Positions 1-9,668 are shown, numbered from the stretch's first letter. The stretch is DNA of 47,322 nt from Candidatus Symbiopectobacterium sp. 'North America' (GCF_015762685.1 NZ_PEHF01000076.1:1-47322); one strand, 5' to 3'. The notes: generated by a model not told the origin, from the sequence alone. A program made the numbers and translations.

Positions 1-1
1 T

Positions 2-73
2 CAGATCGCGCAAGTCGGACTGAGTTCCCTTCAAGTGATCTACTATTACGCAAAGTTATTTAGCAGCACATGA
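2..73 (+). CDS. Possible 3' end of an upstream gene (partial)
   Basis: An open frame enters from the window edge and runs 23 codons to TGA at 71-73. The residues (for example QVGLSSLQVIYYYAKLF) were not recognised. The frame is too short to judge by codon use and could be chance. It is listed only because the window starts inside it and nothing else explains this edge. Confidence 0.2.
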   Translation, partial: QIAQVGLSSLQVIYYYAKLFSST

Positions 74-107
74 ATAGGTATTGCTGCAATCAAAAGTACA
101 GGGTAAG

Positions 108-127
108 ACTGTACTTTAGTACATCTG
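108..127. promoter_or_regulatory. lux-box-like palindrome (EsaR/ExpR-type operator candidate)
   Basis: The 20-base site GACTGTACTTTAGTACATCT contains a 14-base inverted repeat (TGTACT-TT-AGTACA). It resembles the operator described for EsaR of Pantoea stewartii, matching about 15 of 20 positions from memory. It lies about 430 bases upstream of the luxR gene at 559, whose product belongs to the EsaR/ExpR family, which supports the assignment. A promoter-like pair on the plus strand (TTGCTG at 81-86, TAAGAC at 104-109, 17-base spacer) overlaps its left edge, as expected for a repressed promoter. Which transcript it would control is unclear. Confidence 0.45.
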
Positions 128-183
128 GTATTAATAAATTAAAAGAATTATGGTTAGAGCATAAGAGTGAGGGAATAGAGTCG

Positions 184-246
184 AAAAAAAAGTGATCCTC
201 CAGAAGAGGATCACACGCCAAACTTGGCCAACACCAGGGAAAAATT
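184..246 (-). ncRNA. Candidate small RNA with intrinsic terminator
   Basis: On the minus strand a perfect 9-bp stem (GTGATCCTC/GAGGATCAC, 192-214) is followed by eight Ts, a strong intrinsic terminator. Upstream on the same strand are TTGACA (276-281) and AATAAT (253-258) with a 17-base spacer, a good sigma-70 promoter. Together they predict a transcript of about 60 nt starting near 246. No convincing coding frame lies between them. The perfect dyad GTCAA-TCG-TTGAC (277-289) overlaps the -35 and could be an operator. Quorum-sensing loci of this family can carry an associated small RNA (esaS in Pantoea), but no sequence relation is claimed. Confidence 0.4.
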
Positions 247-558
247 TTGCATATTATTGCGAACAACAGATATGTTGTCAATCGTTGACCATGCTCAGTG
301 AAACCAATTAAGAATTTAGATACACTCCATTTACTTTGAAAAGTAGCAAAAAAATTTCACACTCAACAGTTTCACCATGAAATAATATCCATCTAAATAT
401 TCACATTTCATAGAAATCTCGTCTTTTGATACACATACCTCACTGCAAGGTAACATCTACGTGTTCAGCCAAAAGCATTCCGTTTAATCCCCGTAACAAC
501 ATGATCTTAGCCTATGATATAGATTATAAAGAATTTTATTCAGCAATGGAGAAAATAC

Positions 559-1345
559 ATGCCAAATGTTTTCTGTAACAATACTGAAATCAACGTTTCA
601 ATCAGAAACTATTTAGAAAAAGAATTAGGCGAATATAACCGCATCAGTTTTGCTTATGCGATAATGAACAAAAAAGATCCGGCTGAGTTTGCAGTAATAT
701 TAAATAAGACAGCGTGGTTTTCATTCTATACTCAACATAATTATCAATTTATCGATCCTGTCCTCATGACTGCATCATCGCGGATCACACCATTTTCTTG
801 GCATGAAAGCATAGCAATGAATAAAGATGCAAAAAAATAGTATTTTCCAGATGGCGAAGCACTATAACATAGTTGATGGGTATATCTTTTTACTTCACGA
901 TCATTGTGACCATCTTGCTGTCCTATCGATCATCATGGATAAGCACCATGACAATAACATGGAAAACACCATAACGGATTATAAGAATGACATCCAAATG
1001 TTGTTATTGACAACGCATGATAAATTTATGGGTTTTTATCATAAAGAAAATAACGTGGAAAGCGTCAATACGCCGCCATCAAGAAAGGCCCTCTCAAAGA
1101 GAGAAAATGAAATAATATATTGTGCAAGCATTGGGAAATCATATCAAGAAATCGCTATTATTCTTGCAATAAAACTCACTACAGTAAAATACCATATGGG
1201 TAATGCCGTAAAAAAATTGGGCGTTAATAATGCCAAGCACGCGATAAGACGAGGCGTTGAGTTAAATCTCATTAGACCTATTTCGCCCTCTCACAATAGC
1301 TACCCCCTTCATAATTCGGGTTTTAAGAGGGCATCAAGTGGGTGA
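559..1345 (+). pseudogene. LuxR-type quorum-sensing regulator, EsaR/ExpR/CarR subfamily, frameshifted
   Basis: Two overlapping frames together give one acyl-homoserine-lactone-responsive regulator. The first (559-840) holds the start of the autoinducer domain with the conserved Trp, Tyr, Asp-Pro (IDP) and Trp residues. The second, one base out of frame, holds the rest of that domain and the C-terminal helix-turn-helix (LSKRENEII, KSYQEIA, KKLGVNNAKHA). The break is at A7 (831-837); one more A would restore a protein of about 260 residues. A GGAG ribosome site precedes ATG 559. The C-terminus runs about 20 residues past typical ExpR proteins. No luxI partner is seen. The gene is clearly AT-richer than its neighbours. 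A sequencing error or slippage at the A tract remains possible. Confidence 0.8.
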
Positions 1346-1454
1346 CAAGCTGTTTGGAACCGTGTTGAACAAGATTTAGGCGGCTCGGAGGATGCCCTCG
1401 GGGATGGGCCCCATCAATGCCAGGCATATTGTAATACACACCGCCAGACGCAAC

Positions 1455-2303
1455 TCAAAGCAACGTACCATAAATCGTGAGTGCAGCCACCACCATCACC
1501 ACAGAGACTTTTTTCGCGAGTATTACCGCAGCGCGCGGCGCATCAATAGGGTCGGTGCGAGATTCGCGAACCAGAGAAAATTGTGCCAGTTGCGTAACAA
1601 CCCAATAGGGAGAATGGTGCAAATCGCCCAACGATGCCAGCCAGGCAGGAAGCGCTTTTTCACCATGACCTAACAGAGCATAGGAGATCCCCGCCAAACG
1701 TGCCGGGATCCAATCCAGCCAACGCAACAAGGCATCAACGCCCGATTGTGCACGGGCCAATGGCGTATGATGCCGCGCCAGACAGGTTTGACGAGCGCGT
1801 AAAATGGCATAACCAACCAGCGCTATCAGTCCGTATGGCCCAGCGACCACAAACCAGAACAGCGGCGCCAGATAAAAGCGAAAGTTGAGCCACAGCAATG
1901 CATTCTGCAATTCACTCAGTTTTTCGCGCTCGGTGGCATCCAGCGGTAAACCATGAATCAAAGCCAGCTCTTCTGCCAGCGCTTGCATTGCATCCTGTTC
2001 ACCGCGTTGTGCTGCGCCAAGGTAATTCTGGTAATGCTGCCGCACCTCGCCGGCACCAATGCACAACAGTACGATAGCAATCCAGAGCAACAACCCCACC
2101 AGCCCAAATAATACCCCCTTCGCCAGCCACAGCAACGCAGCAGTTGCAGCCATCCCAAACAAGGCTAACAGCAATGTCTGCAATAAAGAGGGGGCTGAGA
2201 GCCGGCGAAAAATCATTTCCAGATGGGCGTCTATCTGCCAGCGATCGTTTTTTTTAAACAAACGCTCCCACGTCAGGGCCAGTAGCAAGGTAAACAGGGT
2301 CAT
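1455..2303 (-). CDS. ampE: AmpE, inner-membrane protein of the ampDE operon
   Basis: A complete protein of 282 residues, close to the 284 of E. coli AmpE, with matching ends (MTLFT at the start, TIYGTLL at the end). It has hydrophobic segments at the N-terminus, near residues 45-85, around 140-170 and at the C-terminus, fitting a multi-span inner-membrane protein. AmpE is linked to beta-lactamase induction signalling, but its reaction is not firmly known. The ATG at 2303 overlaps the ampD stop (ATGA), the usual translational coupling. A GTG six bases upstream is less likely because it lies inside the ampD end. AmpE is intact although its operon partner is broken. Confidence 0.93.
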   Translation of the reverse strand: MTLFTLLLALTWERLFKKNDRWQIDAHLEMIFRRLSAPSLLQTLLLALFGMAATAALLWLAKGVLFGLVGLLLWIAIVLLCIGAGEVRQHYQNYLGAAQRGEQDAMQALAEELALIHGLPLDATEREKLSELQNALLWLNFRFYLAPLFWFVVAGPYGLIALVGYAILRARQTCLARHHTPLARAQSGVDALLRWLDWIPARLAGISYALLGHGEKALPAWLASLGDLHHSPYWVVTQLAQFSLVRESRTDPIDAPRAAVILAKKVSVVMVVAALTIYGTLL

Positions 2304-2875
2304 GAGCACTCATTCCTCTTATCGTCAATTTCCGGCACCTGGATCAATTGGTGATAGTGCTGCCAGTCAAAGGCCGGACCGGGATCAGTTTTACGCTGAG
2401 GGGCTATATCACTGTGCCCGGTAATGCACTGTGGCGTAATAGGATAATGGTCCAACAACAACCGGGTAACACAGGCCAGCTGTTGGTATTGCTCCTAAGT
2501 AAAAGGTAGCGTATCGGTGCCTTCCAGTTCGATACCAATGGAAAAATCGTTACACCACTCACGGCCGGCAAACTGAGACACTCCGGCATGCCAGGCGCGT
2601 TTATCAAAAGGGACATATTGCACAATGCCGCCATCACGGCGAATCAGGCAATGTGCCGACACCCGTAAATGGCTGATGTCCTGAAAATAAGGGTGAGCCT
2701 GGGGATCGAGCGTCGCCGTGAACAGTTGGTCGATATAGGGGCCGCCAAACTCTCCTGGCGGTAAGCTGATATTGTGTATCACCAGCAATGAAGGAAGCTC
2801 TGCGTCCGGGCGCGCATCACAATGGGGAGAAGGCACCCTTTTTACGCCTGTCAACCAACCCGCTTCCAACTGCAT
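2300..2875 (-). pseudogene. ampD: AmpD, 1,6-anhydro-N-acetylmuramyl-L-alanine amidase, nonsense mutation
   Basis: The product would be the cytosolic zinc amidase that recycles cell-wall anhydromuropeptides and so keeps AmpC beta-lactamase off. The frame begins MQLEAGWL and contains the zinc ligands expected from the family (IHN near residue 34; the later His and Asp in GHSDIAPQRKTDPG). A TAG at 2495-2497, about codon 127, cuts it after GTDTLPFT. The frame then continues unbroken through EQYQQL, GHSDIAP and DPGPAFDW to TGA at 2300-2302. The two later zinc ligands lie beyond the stop, so the truncated form should be inactive unless the TAG is read through. Loss of AmpD in relatives derepresses ampC. 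Confidence 0.9.
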
Positions 2876-3152
2876 ACCACATGCTCCCCAAGAAATGGTG
2901 TCATGCCATTATTACTCACCTTTGGTTATTTTCCTAGCAAGGACAGCCTTAAAATAACCATTAACTCATTAAAATATAATAATTTTATTAAAACCTATTT
3001 ATTTTCTGCGATATCGATTCCAGATTTTAAAAGAATCATGCAACCCGAGCTATTCTTTACGAGTCGACCTTCCAGTTATCCATTTCTGCGCTCGTCCTCC
3101 TCCCTTGCCTCTTCTACCTTTATGCCAAACCTGCTGACTGAAAAGGATGATG

Positions 3153-3599
3153 ATGAACACAGAACGCGGATTCACCCTGGTTGAGTTGATGATCGTTATC
3201 GCGATTGTTGCCATTCTCGCCTCCATTGGAGTCCCCGCTTATCAGCGATACCTGCAAAAGGCTGCCATGACAGACATGCTGCAATCGCTGGCACCGTATC
3301 AAACTGCGGTCAACTTATGCGCGTTAGAAAACAGCAGCGTTACGCCTTGTAATGCAGGAAGCCAAGGTATTCCTGTTGCGAGAGGCTCACGCTATGTCAG
3401 CAATCTCAGCGTAACACAAGGCGTCATCAGTTTGACGGGGCAGTCTGCCTTGCAAGGATTGCACGTGACCTTAATACCCTATTAGGATAGCGGCAGCAGT
3501 TCCGTCATTTGGCGCCGACATTGTCAGGCAGCCTCGCAGGCCGAGAGTTTGATAGTCGCTTGCGAGCGGGTATTTCGTTTCGATGATGTCTCGGAGTAA
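3153..3599 (+). pseudogene. ppdD: PpdD, major type IV prepilin-like pilin, nonsense mutation
   Basis: A short charged leader (MNTERG) and FTLVELMIVIAIVAILASIG form the classic class III signal for prepilin peptidase, with cleavage after Gly. The fifth mature residue is Glu. The frame stops at TAG 3483-3485 after about 110 codons but continues unbroken to TAA at 3597-3599 with an ending (VFRFDD) like E. coli PpdD. The TAG falls where E. coli PpdD has Trp (PGWDN), so TGG to TAG fits. Three ATGs are in tandem (3147, 3150, 3153); 3153 gives the best spacing from AAAAGGA. The gene leads the pilus operon with hofB and hofC, which are also broken. Confidence 0.88.
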
Positions 3600-3601
3600 A
3601 C

Positions 3602-5035
3602 ATGCGCACATACGCCCCGTTGGATCAAGAGATCAAGCAGCTGTGCCAACGCTATCAGGCACAGCTGCTGACAGTGGATGAACAATCCGTCACTATCGCC
3701 GTCACGGGTGATGTGGCTCCTGCATTGCTGACAGCGCTAAAATTTGCCAGTAATCGCCGTATCGTGGTGGAACGCTGGTCACAAGCGAAGCTGGAGCAGG
3801 CTTTCCACCCACTACCGCAGGCGGCAGAAAGCGACGCGGTGTTCAGCGTCACACCCACCACCGAGCCAGCAGACGAAGAGACGTCCGTTATCCACTATGT
3901 CAATCAAACGCTGGCACAGGCCTTCCAGCGACGGGCTTCGGATATCCATTTTGAACCTATGGCGGATAACTATCGTGTTCGCATGCGTATTGATGGCGTG
4001 CTGCATATCTGCTCATCCCCCCCATTGGGCTGGGCGGCACGCCTTACCGCACGACTGAAAATCATGGGGCAGTTGGATATTGCAGAGCGCCGTCTGCCGC
4101 AAGACGGTCAGTTCTCGTTTGCGCTCAATGCACAGTCGCTCTCGCTGCGTATTGCCACACTGCCCGTACTGGAAGGTGAAAAAATCGTACTGCGCGTATT
4201 ATAAACCTACCGACAGATGCTCACTCTCGATAGCCTGGGCTTATCGCCGACGGCATACACTTGCCTGACACAGGCGTTACAGCAGCCGCAGGGTATGATC
4301 CTGGTGACCGGACCCACGGGAAGCGGCAAAACCGTGACGCTTTATAGCGCAATATGCTGGCTCAATGAGAGTCAGCGCAACATTTGCAGTGTGGAAGATC
4401 CGGTGGAAATCCCGTTGCCGGGCATCAATCAAACCGCATTGAACCTTAAGGCCGAGCTGGATTTCAGCCGCATTTTGCGTGCCTTACTGCGTCAAGATCC
4501 TGATGTTGTCATGATCGGCGAAATACGTGATAGCGAAACGGCGGAAATTGCCGTGAAAGCGGCGCAAACCGGTCATCTGGTACTATCGACGCTGCACACC
4601 AATTCCGCGATTGAAACCCTGACCCGACTCGGCCATTTGGGCATCCCCGGCTATTTGCTCGCGGGTGCGTTGACGCTGCTCATTGCCCAGCGTCTGGTAC
4701 GGCGTCTCTGTCCACACTGTAAAACACCTGCCTCTCCGCTATTAACATTTCCCGATTCGCTATGGGCAACCCCCGTCCCACACTGGGAGGCACAAGGCTG
4801 TGAACACTGCGTGAAGGGATATTATGGTAGAACCGCCCTCTACGAGCTGCTACCGCTCACCCCTGCGCTGCGACACGCATTAAGTCGAGGAGCCAGCACG
4901 CAAGACCTCACTGTACTGGCCAACGAAACGGGCTATGACACGCTATTCATATCGGCATTACGAAGGGTTTCCCAAGGGGAGACATCTGCCGCCGAAATGT
5001 ATCGCGTCATTGGCACATCACCACACTCTCATTGA
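3602..5035 (+). pseudogene. hofB: HofB, type IV pilus assembly ATPase (GspE/PilB family), nonsense mutation
   Basis: HofB is the cytoplasmic ATPase that would power pilus assembly. The frame is about 477 codons, near the 461 of E. coli, interrupted once by TAA at 4202-4204. Before the stop are the N-terminal domain and the SDIHFEP region. After it come Walker A (GPTGSGKT, about codon 235), Walker B (DPDVVMIGEIRD), the His box (GHLVLSTLHTN) and a Cys pair (CPHC) of the zinc region. The stop removes the whole catalytic half. The start is 2 bases after the ppdD stop, indicating one operon. Confidence 0.9.
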
Positions 5036-5045
5036 GACTGCGGCC

Positions 5046-6244
5046 ATGTCACAAAAACTCTACTACTGGCTTGCTCTCACGTCGAATGGCGAGTTACAGC
5101 GCGGGGAAAGCATCGGTAATGCGCGTCAGCACGTTTATCTACGTCTGGCTCAGAAGGGATACCAGCCGTTACGTTTACGGTACCGGCAGACGCTCACGCA
5201 ACGTTACTGGAAAGTAACGGCCCGTATCACCTTGTTTAAACAGGTTGCCGCATTGCTACAGGCTGGCCTGCCACTGCTGAATGCACTGCGACTGCTGCCC
5301 GAACAGCATTAACTGCCGGGATGGCGATGTCTGATTAACGCATTAGCCGATGACATTGCCGAAGGCGAATCTTTTTCCGATGTCCTGCGCCACTACCCGC
5401 AGGTGTTTCCTACGCTTTATCCCACCCTGGTCGCCGTTGGGGAGATGACCGGTAAACTGGATGTGTGTTGCCAACAGTTGGCGACGCAGCAAGAGCAGCA
5501 GCTTCAACTGCAAAAGAAAGTGAAACAAGCGCTGCGCTATCCTGGTTTTGTTCTGGGCGTTAGCGTTACGGTGAGTATCATCATGCTGATATGGGTATTA
5601 CCCGAATTTACCAGCTTGTATGAGGCATTCGAGACACCGCTACCGCCACTGACTCAGCGCGTTCTGGCACTTGCAGATGTGGTTGCCCATCACGCGCTGC
5701 TGCTACTTACGCTACCGGTGAGCATCGTACTGGGGTATCCGGTGTGCCGCGCCCGCTCCATAGCCCTTCGACGACAGGAAGAACGTTTTTTGCTAAAGAT
5801 CCCACTACTCGGCACACTGATGCGAGGAGAGACATTAAGCTATCTTTTCACGCTGCTCGCCTTGACACAACGCGCTGGGCTGACACTGCCTGCCTGACAG
5901 CCGCTGCCACCCTCCACTATGTTGCCTATCAGGAAGCGCTAAGCCCGATTCTGCGGAATATAGAGCAGGGGGACTCGCTGCAACAGGCAATGACACCTTA
6001 CAGCAGGTTATTGCCACCCCCTTGTGCGCAACTGATTCGCGTAGGAGAAAAAACCGGTGCGCTGGACAACATGTTTAACCAGTTAGCGCAATGGCACCAA
6101 CAGCAGACAGCACAGCGCGCGGAAACGCTAACCCACACGTTGGAGACACTGCTGATCGTGCTGGTTGGTGGCATAATTTGTACGTTGGTGATCGCCATGT
6201 ATCTGCCCATCTTCCAATTCGGGAATCTGATGGCGAATGCGTAA
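5046..6244 (+). pseudogene. hofC: HofC, type IV pilus inner-membrane platform protein (GspF/PilC family), stop and frameshift
   Basis: This is the membrane platform protein of the pilus system, about 400 codons. The frame starts MSQKLYYWLAL and shows both GspF repeats (KQVAALLQAGLPLLNAL; GEKTGALDNMFNQLA) and the membrane stretches SVTVSIIMLIWVLP and IICTLVIAMYLPIF. Two lesions are present: TAA at 5310-5312 after LLPEQH, and a net one-base loss (or two-base gain) near 5885-5897, where the reading moves to another frame. Two independent lesions make a sequencing error an unlikely explanation. It follows hofB by 10 bases. Confidence 0.88.
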
Positions 6245-6287
6245 TCGCTTCGCCATCTTCGTGCAGTCTGTACCGCGCGTGCTGGCG

Positions 6288-7334
6288 CTAGGCGTTGCCG
6301 TTGTAGATACGGTTTTCCTGCTCTGCCACACGAATAAACGTGGTGCGCTTGGTGAGTTCTTTCAGGCGAGAAGCACCAACATATGTGCATGCCGAACGCA
6401 AACCGCCCAGAATATCACGTACGGTATTATCAACCGGACCGCGCAGCGGCAGCTTGACCGTTTTCCCTTCTGCGGCGCGATACTCTGCGATACCGCCGGA
6501 ATGGCGCTCCATCGCAGAGGCAGAACTCATGCCATAAAACAGCATCAATTTCTCGCCATTCTCTTCCACCACCCGGCCTTCACACTCATCGTGGCCCGCC
6601 AGCATGCCGCCGAGCATCACAAAATCTGCGCCACCGCCAAAGGCTTTCGCCACGTCGCCTGGCATCGAGCAGCCACCGTCACTGACGATCTGTCCGCCCA
6701 AGCCGTGTGCGGCATCCGCACACTCGATCACAGCAGAGAGTTGCGGATAACCCACACCGGTTTTCACTCGCGTGGTACACACTGAACCTGGTCCGATCCC
6801 CACCTTGACGATATCCGCGCCATAGAGAATCAGCTCTTCCACCATTTCGCCCGTCACGACGTTCCCAGCGCAAATGACCTTATCCGGCCAGGCTTCACGC
6901 GCTTTTTGCAGGAAATTAACGAAGTGCTCGGAATAGCCGTTGGCAACGTCGATACAGATAAATTTGAGTTCAGCCGACAGCGCCAGGATCTGTTTCACCT
7001 TGACGAAATCCGCCTCCGAGGTACCGGTGGACACCATCACATGGCGTAATACCGTTTCAGGAGCTTCTTTGACGAACTGCGCCCACTGCTCCACGCTGTA
7101 GTGCTTATGTACCGCAGTCAGCACGTCAAATTCCGCCAGCGCACGCGCCATACGAAAGGTGCCTACGGTATCCATATTGGCTGCAATCACCGGTACACCA
7201 GACCAGGTGCTCTGAGAATGAAGGAAGGTGAATTGGCGTTCCAATTCAACATCAGAACGACTTTTCAAGGTAGAACGCTTGGGGCGAATAAGGACATCTT
7301 TGAAACCGAGCTTCAGATCTTCTTCAATACGCAT
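6288..7334 (-). CDS. guaC: GuaC, GMP reductase
   Basis: GMP reductase converts GMP to IMP with NADPH, feeding guanine nucleotides back to the purine pool. The protein is 348 residues, the family length, starting [11 protein letters not shown]. The catalytic Cys sits in GPGSVCTTR, and the nucleotide-binding segments SDGGC and [10 protein letters not shown] are present. ATG 7334 was chosen over an upstream in-frame start (7409) because it matches E. coli and is preceded by AGGAAG. It is transcribed away from coaE. The gene ends in TAG at the expected place, so TAG acts as a normal terminator here. Confidence 0.96.
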   Translation of the reverse strand: MRIEEDLKLGFKDVLIRPKRSTLKSRSDVELERQFTFLHSQSTWSGVPVIAANMDTVGTFRMARALAEFDVLTAVHKHYSVEQWAQFVKEAPETVLRHVMVSTGTSEADFVKVKQILALSAELKFICIDVANGYSEHFVNFLQKAREAWPDKVICAGNVVTGEMVEELILYGADIVKVGIGPGSVCTTRVKTGVGYPQLSAVIECADAAHGLGGQIVSDGGCSMPGDVAKAFGGGADFVMLGGMLAGHDECEGRVVEENGEKLMLFYGMSSASAMERHSGGIAEYRAAEGKTVKLPLRGPVDNTVRDILGGLRSACTYVGASRLKELTKRTTFIRVAEQENRIYNGNA

Positions 7335-7519
7335 GACGGTTATCTTCCTGGTTATAGCGGCGAGTATGCCAGCAATGCGGCCACGTAAAGTACAAAGGGA
7401 GAAGGCCATTCCCAGTTACCTCATCATACGCAGTAATAATGCAACAACAAGACTGCGAATTTCCCTTTATTTGGGCTAGAATCCCATAAATTTACCTGCT
7501 CATTTTCACACAAGGCGTT

Positions 7520-8137
7520 ATGACATATATCGTAGCCTTAACAGGTGGCATCGGCAGCGGCAAAAGTTCGGTCGCCAATGCCTTCGCCACCTTCGGGATC
7601 CCGGTTGTCGATGCCGATGTCATCGCACGTCAGGTGGTTGAGCCCGGTACGCCAGCGTTATCGGCTATTCAGGCGCATTTTGGTAACGATATGTTGAATA
7701 GCGATGGCACCTTGAATCGTGCCATGCTCCGCCAGCGCATCTTTTCCTCAACAGAGGATAAAACGTGGCTAAATGCCTTATTGCACCCCTTGATTCATGC
7801 AGAAACACGGCGACAATGGCAACAGGCCAAAGGCCCCTATGTGCTGTGGGTGGTGCCGCTGTTGGTAGAGAATGGGCTGCAATCCCTGGCGCAGCGCGTG
7901 GCGGTCGTTGATGTGGAAAGAGACACGCAATTAGAACGCCTGCTTGCTCGCGACAAGGTAAATCGCCAGCAGGCTGAGAACATACTCGCTGCACAGGCAA
8001 CGCGTGAACAGCGGTTGGCCTGTGCGGATGACATTATTGATAACAACGGTCGCCCCGGGGCGTGGATGGAGCAGGTCGCCGCGTTACATCAACGCTACCT
8101 CGCCCTTGCCGCCGACAACGACCGACAGGACAAGTAA
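7520..8137 (+). CDS. coaE: CoaE, dephospho-CoA kinase
   Basis: The last step of coenzyme A synthesis: phosphorylation of the 3' hydroxyl of dephospho-CoA by ATP, in the cytoplasm. The protein has 205 residues (E. coli 206), with the P-loop GGIGSGKS at residues 8-15 and the conserved [18 protein letters not shown] and IDNNG segments. The start is ATG 7520. It begins a coaE-zapD-yacG run whose members are 2 and 23 bases apart. Intact. Confidence 0.96.
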   Translation: MTYIVALTGGIGSGKSSVANAFATFGIPVVDADVIARQVVEPGTPALSAIQAHFGNDMLNSDGTLNRAMLRQRIFSSTEDKTWLNALLHPLIHAETRRQWQQAKGPYVLWVVPLLVENGLQSLAQRVAVVDVERDTQLERLLARDKVNRQQAENILAAQATREQRLACADDIIDNNGRPGAWMEQVAALHQRYLALAADNDRQDK

Positions 8138-8139
8138 CA

Positions 8140-8892
8140 ATGAGCGATGCCCTTTCCACCGTGTTATTTGAATACCCACTCAATGAAAAGACGCGTACCT
8201 GGCTACGTTTGGAAACGCTGCTGCAACAGTTGCATGAAAATCACAGTTGGGCAGATATGGGTAGTGCGCTTGCCTTCTTCCGTGCCGTGGTCGATTTGCT
8301 CGACGTACTAGAACGCGGAGACATTCGTACTGAACAGCTCAAAGAGCTGGAGCGTCAGCAACAAAAGCTGCTGCAATGGAGCGATGTACCCGGCGTCGAT
8401 CATGACCGTATCCATGCACTACGCCAGCGTTTGAAGCAACTCGCAGCCGTTCTGATGTCCGCCCCGCGCATGGGGCAATTCTTGCGCGAAGACAAGTTAA
8501 TTGGCATGGTACGGCAGCGCCTGAGCATTCCGGGCGGTTGTTGCAGTTTTGATGTGCCAACCCTGCATCTGTGGCTGCATCAGCCACAGATGCAAAAGCA
8601 ACAAGTGATCGATGCCTGGCTACACTCGCTGTCACCGCTAAAAAACTCGCTCGACCAGGTGCTGGAGCTGATTCGCCACTCGGGTACTTTTCGGGCACAA
8701 ACCAGTTTGAACGGATTCTTTCAAGATAATGCGGTAGATGCCGACCTGATTCGTTTGCAATTGGCTATCGAGCATCAGCTCTACCCTCAGGTATCAGGCC
8801 ATAAATCACGCTTTGCGATTCGCTTTTTACCATTAGACAGCGAAAATGGTCAGGTCCCTGCGCGCCTGTCCTTTGAATTAGCCTGTTGTTAA
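8140..8892 (+). CDS. zapD: ZapD, FtsZ-bundling Z-ring regulator
   Basis: ZapD binds the C-terminal tail of FtsZ and bundles its filaments at midcell. The 250-residue protein (E. coli 247) starts [25 protein letters not shown] and keeps the typical [10 protein letters not shown] and RQRLSIPGG segments. It is largely helical, with no signal peptide or membrane segment. It starts 2 bases after the coaE stop; longer upstream readings overlap coaE and were not used. Intact. Confidence 0.95.
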   Translation: MSDALSTVLFEYPLNEKTRTWLRLETLLQQLHENHSWADMGSALAFFRAVVDLLDVLERGDIRTEQLKELERQQQKLLQWSDVPGVDHDRIHALRQRLKQLAAVLMSAPRMGQFLREDKLIGMVRQRLSIPGGCCSFDVPTLHLWLHQPQMQKQQVIDAWLHSLSPLKNSLDQVLELIRHSGTFRAQTSLNGFFQDNAVDADLIRLQLAIEHQLYPQVSGHKSRFAIRFLPLDSENGQVPARLSFELACC

Positions 8893-8915
8893 CCGATATT
8901 GCTGTAGGAAAAAAC

Positions 8916-9117
8916 ATGGATAACGAAACCTTCACTGTTAGTTGCCCCCACCTGCAAAAGGTCGGTGGAGTGGGGAGAAAATAGCCCTTATCGCCCTTTT
9001 TGCAGCAAACGCTGCCAGCTTATCGATCTCGGAGAATGGGCAGATGAAGAAAAGCGCATCCCGAACAATGAAGATATTTCGGACAGCGACGAATGGAGCG
9101 AAGAACCTCGCCATTAA
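8916..9117 (+). pseudogene. yacG: YacG, DNA gyrase inhibitor (zinc protein), frameshifted
   Basis: YacG is a small four-Cys zinc protein that binds and inhibits DNA gyrase. The start ([11 protein letters not shown]) and TAGGAA ribosome site are clear, but a run of five Cs (8945-8949) shifts the frame and leads to TAG at codon 23. With four Cs the product would read CPTC, then [16 protein letters not shown] and an acidic tail ending SEEPRH at TAA 9115-9117. That is a complete YacG with all four Cys ligands. One extra base in a homopolymer is the only lesion, so an assembly error should be ruled out. Confidence 0.88.
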
Positions 9118-9153
9118 CGCCTTACGATTAATCAGCGGGGTTGTTGCACCGAT

Positions 9154-9552
9154 TTAGCAATGCGTTTCCTTCAGCCAGCGGATCATCTCGGCGTTGGCGG
9201 GAGGAAATTCATCTTCCAGCAGCGACGCGACATCCAGCCAGCGAGAAGGCTGCCCTTCACGCCCATAGGGTTCACCCTGCCAGCGTTCAACCATAAAGAA
9301 GTGCAGCGTAATAATGCGCTCATCGCTTTCCACGGTTTTGCTGTTCAGCGCTTTCGGCGCCAGCGCTTCAATCCCTGTTTCTTCACGCAGTTCACGAATC
9401 AACGCCTGTTCAGCGGTTTCGCCCGGTTCCACTTTTCCGCCAGGAAACTCCCACATTTCCCCCATGTGTACGCCCTGAGGGCGACGGGCGATAAAAAACT
9501 CGCGTTGCGCATTACGAATAATGCCTACCGCAACGTTCAGGTGTTTACGCAC
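9154..9552 (-). CDS. mutT: MutT, 8-oxo-dGTP diphosphatase
   Basis: MutT removes oxidised 8-oxo-dGTP (and 8-oxo-GTP) from the pool and prevents A:T to C:G transversions. The protein has 132 residues, near the 129 of E. coli, and a complete Nudix box: GGKVEPGE, then REL and REETGI (residues 38-59). It lies downstream of secA on the same strand but is separated from it by an intrinsic terminator and a palindromic repeat, so it may have its own promoter. Being intact, MutT loss does not explain the mutations seen nearby. Confidence 0.94.
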   Translation of the reverse strand: MRKHLNVAVGIIRNAQREFFIARRPQGVHMGEMWEFPGGKVEPGETAEQALIRELREETGIEALAPKALNSKTVESDERIITLHFFMVERWQGEPYGREGQPSRWLDVASLLEDEFPPANAEMIRWLKETHC

Positions 9553-9576
9553 GACTTACTCCTTCAGATTCCAGCC

Positions 9577-9601
9577 AAATAAAAGGCGGTCATTGACCGC
9601 C
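9577..9601 (-). terminator. Intrinsic terminator after secA
   Basis: On the minus strand a 7-bp GC-rich stem (GGCGGTC/GACCGCC) with a 3-base loop is followed by TTTTATTT. It lies between secA and mutT in the direction of secA transcription. Confidence 0.7.
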
Positions 9602-9629
9602 AGTAGGGTTGCTGACAACCCACATTCCA

Positions 9630-9668
9630 CCTGTCATTCCCGCGCAGACGGGAATCTCCCACAGGCTA
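9630..9668. repeat. Palindromic intergenic repeat (ATTCCCG type)
   Basis: The inverted pair ATTCCCG/CGGGAAT (9636-9642 and 9649-9655) sits inside an outer CCTGT/ACAGG pair. Short GTCATTCCCGCG elements like this recur between genes in many proteobacteria. Whether it is multicopy here cannot be judged from one copy. Confidence 0.4.

Noticed and set aside
90..281. Minus-strand 63-codon frame
   Set aside because: It starts with TTG, has no ribosome site and runs through the terminator hairpin at 184-214. The non-coding explanation is better.
1346..1454. Minus-strand reading RLAVCITICLALMGPIPEGI as the end of aroP, the expected neighbour of ampE
   Set aside because: It could not be matched to AroP with any confidence and is too short to assign.
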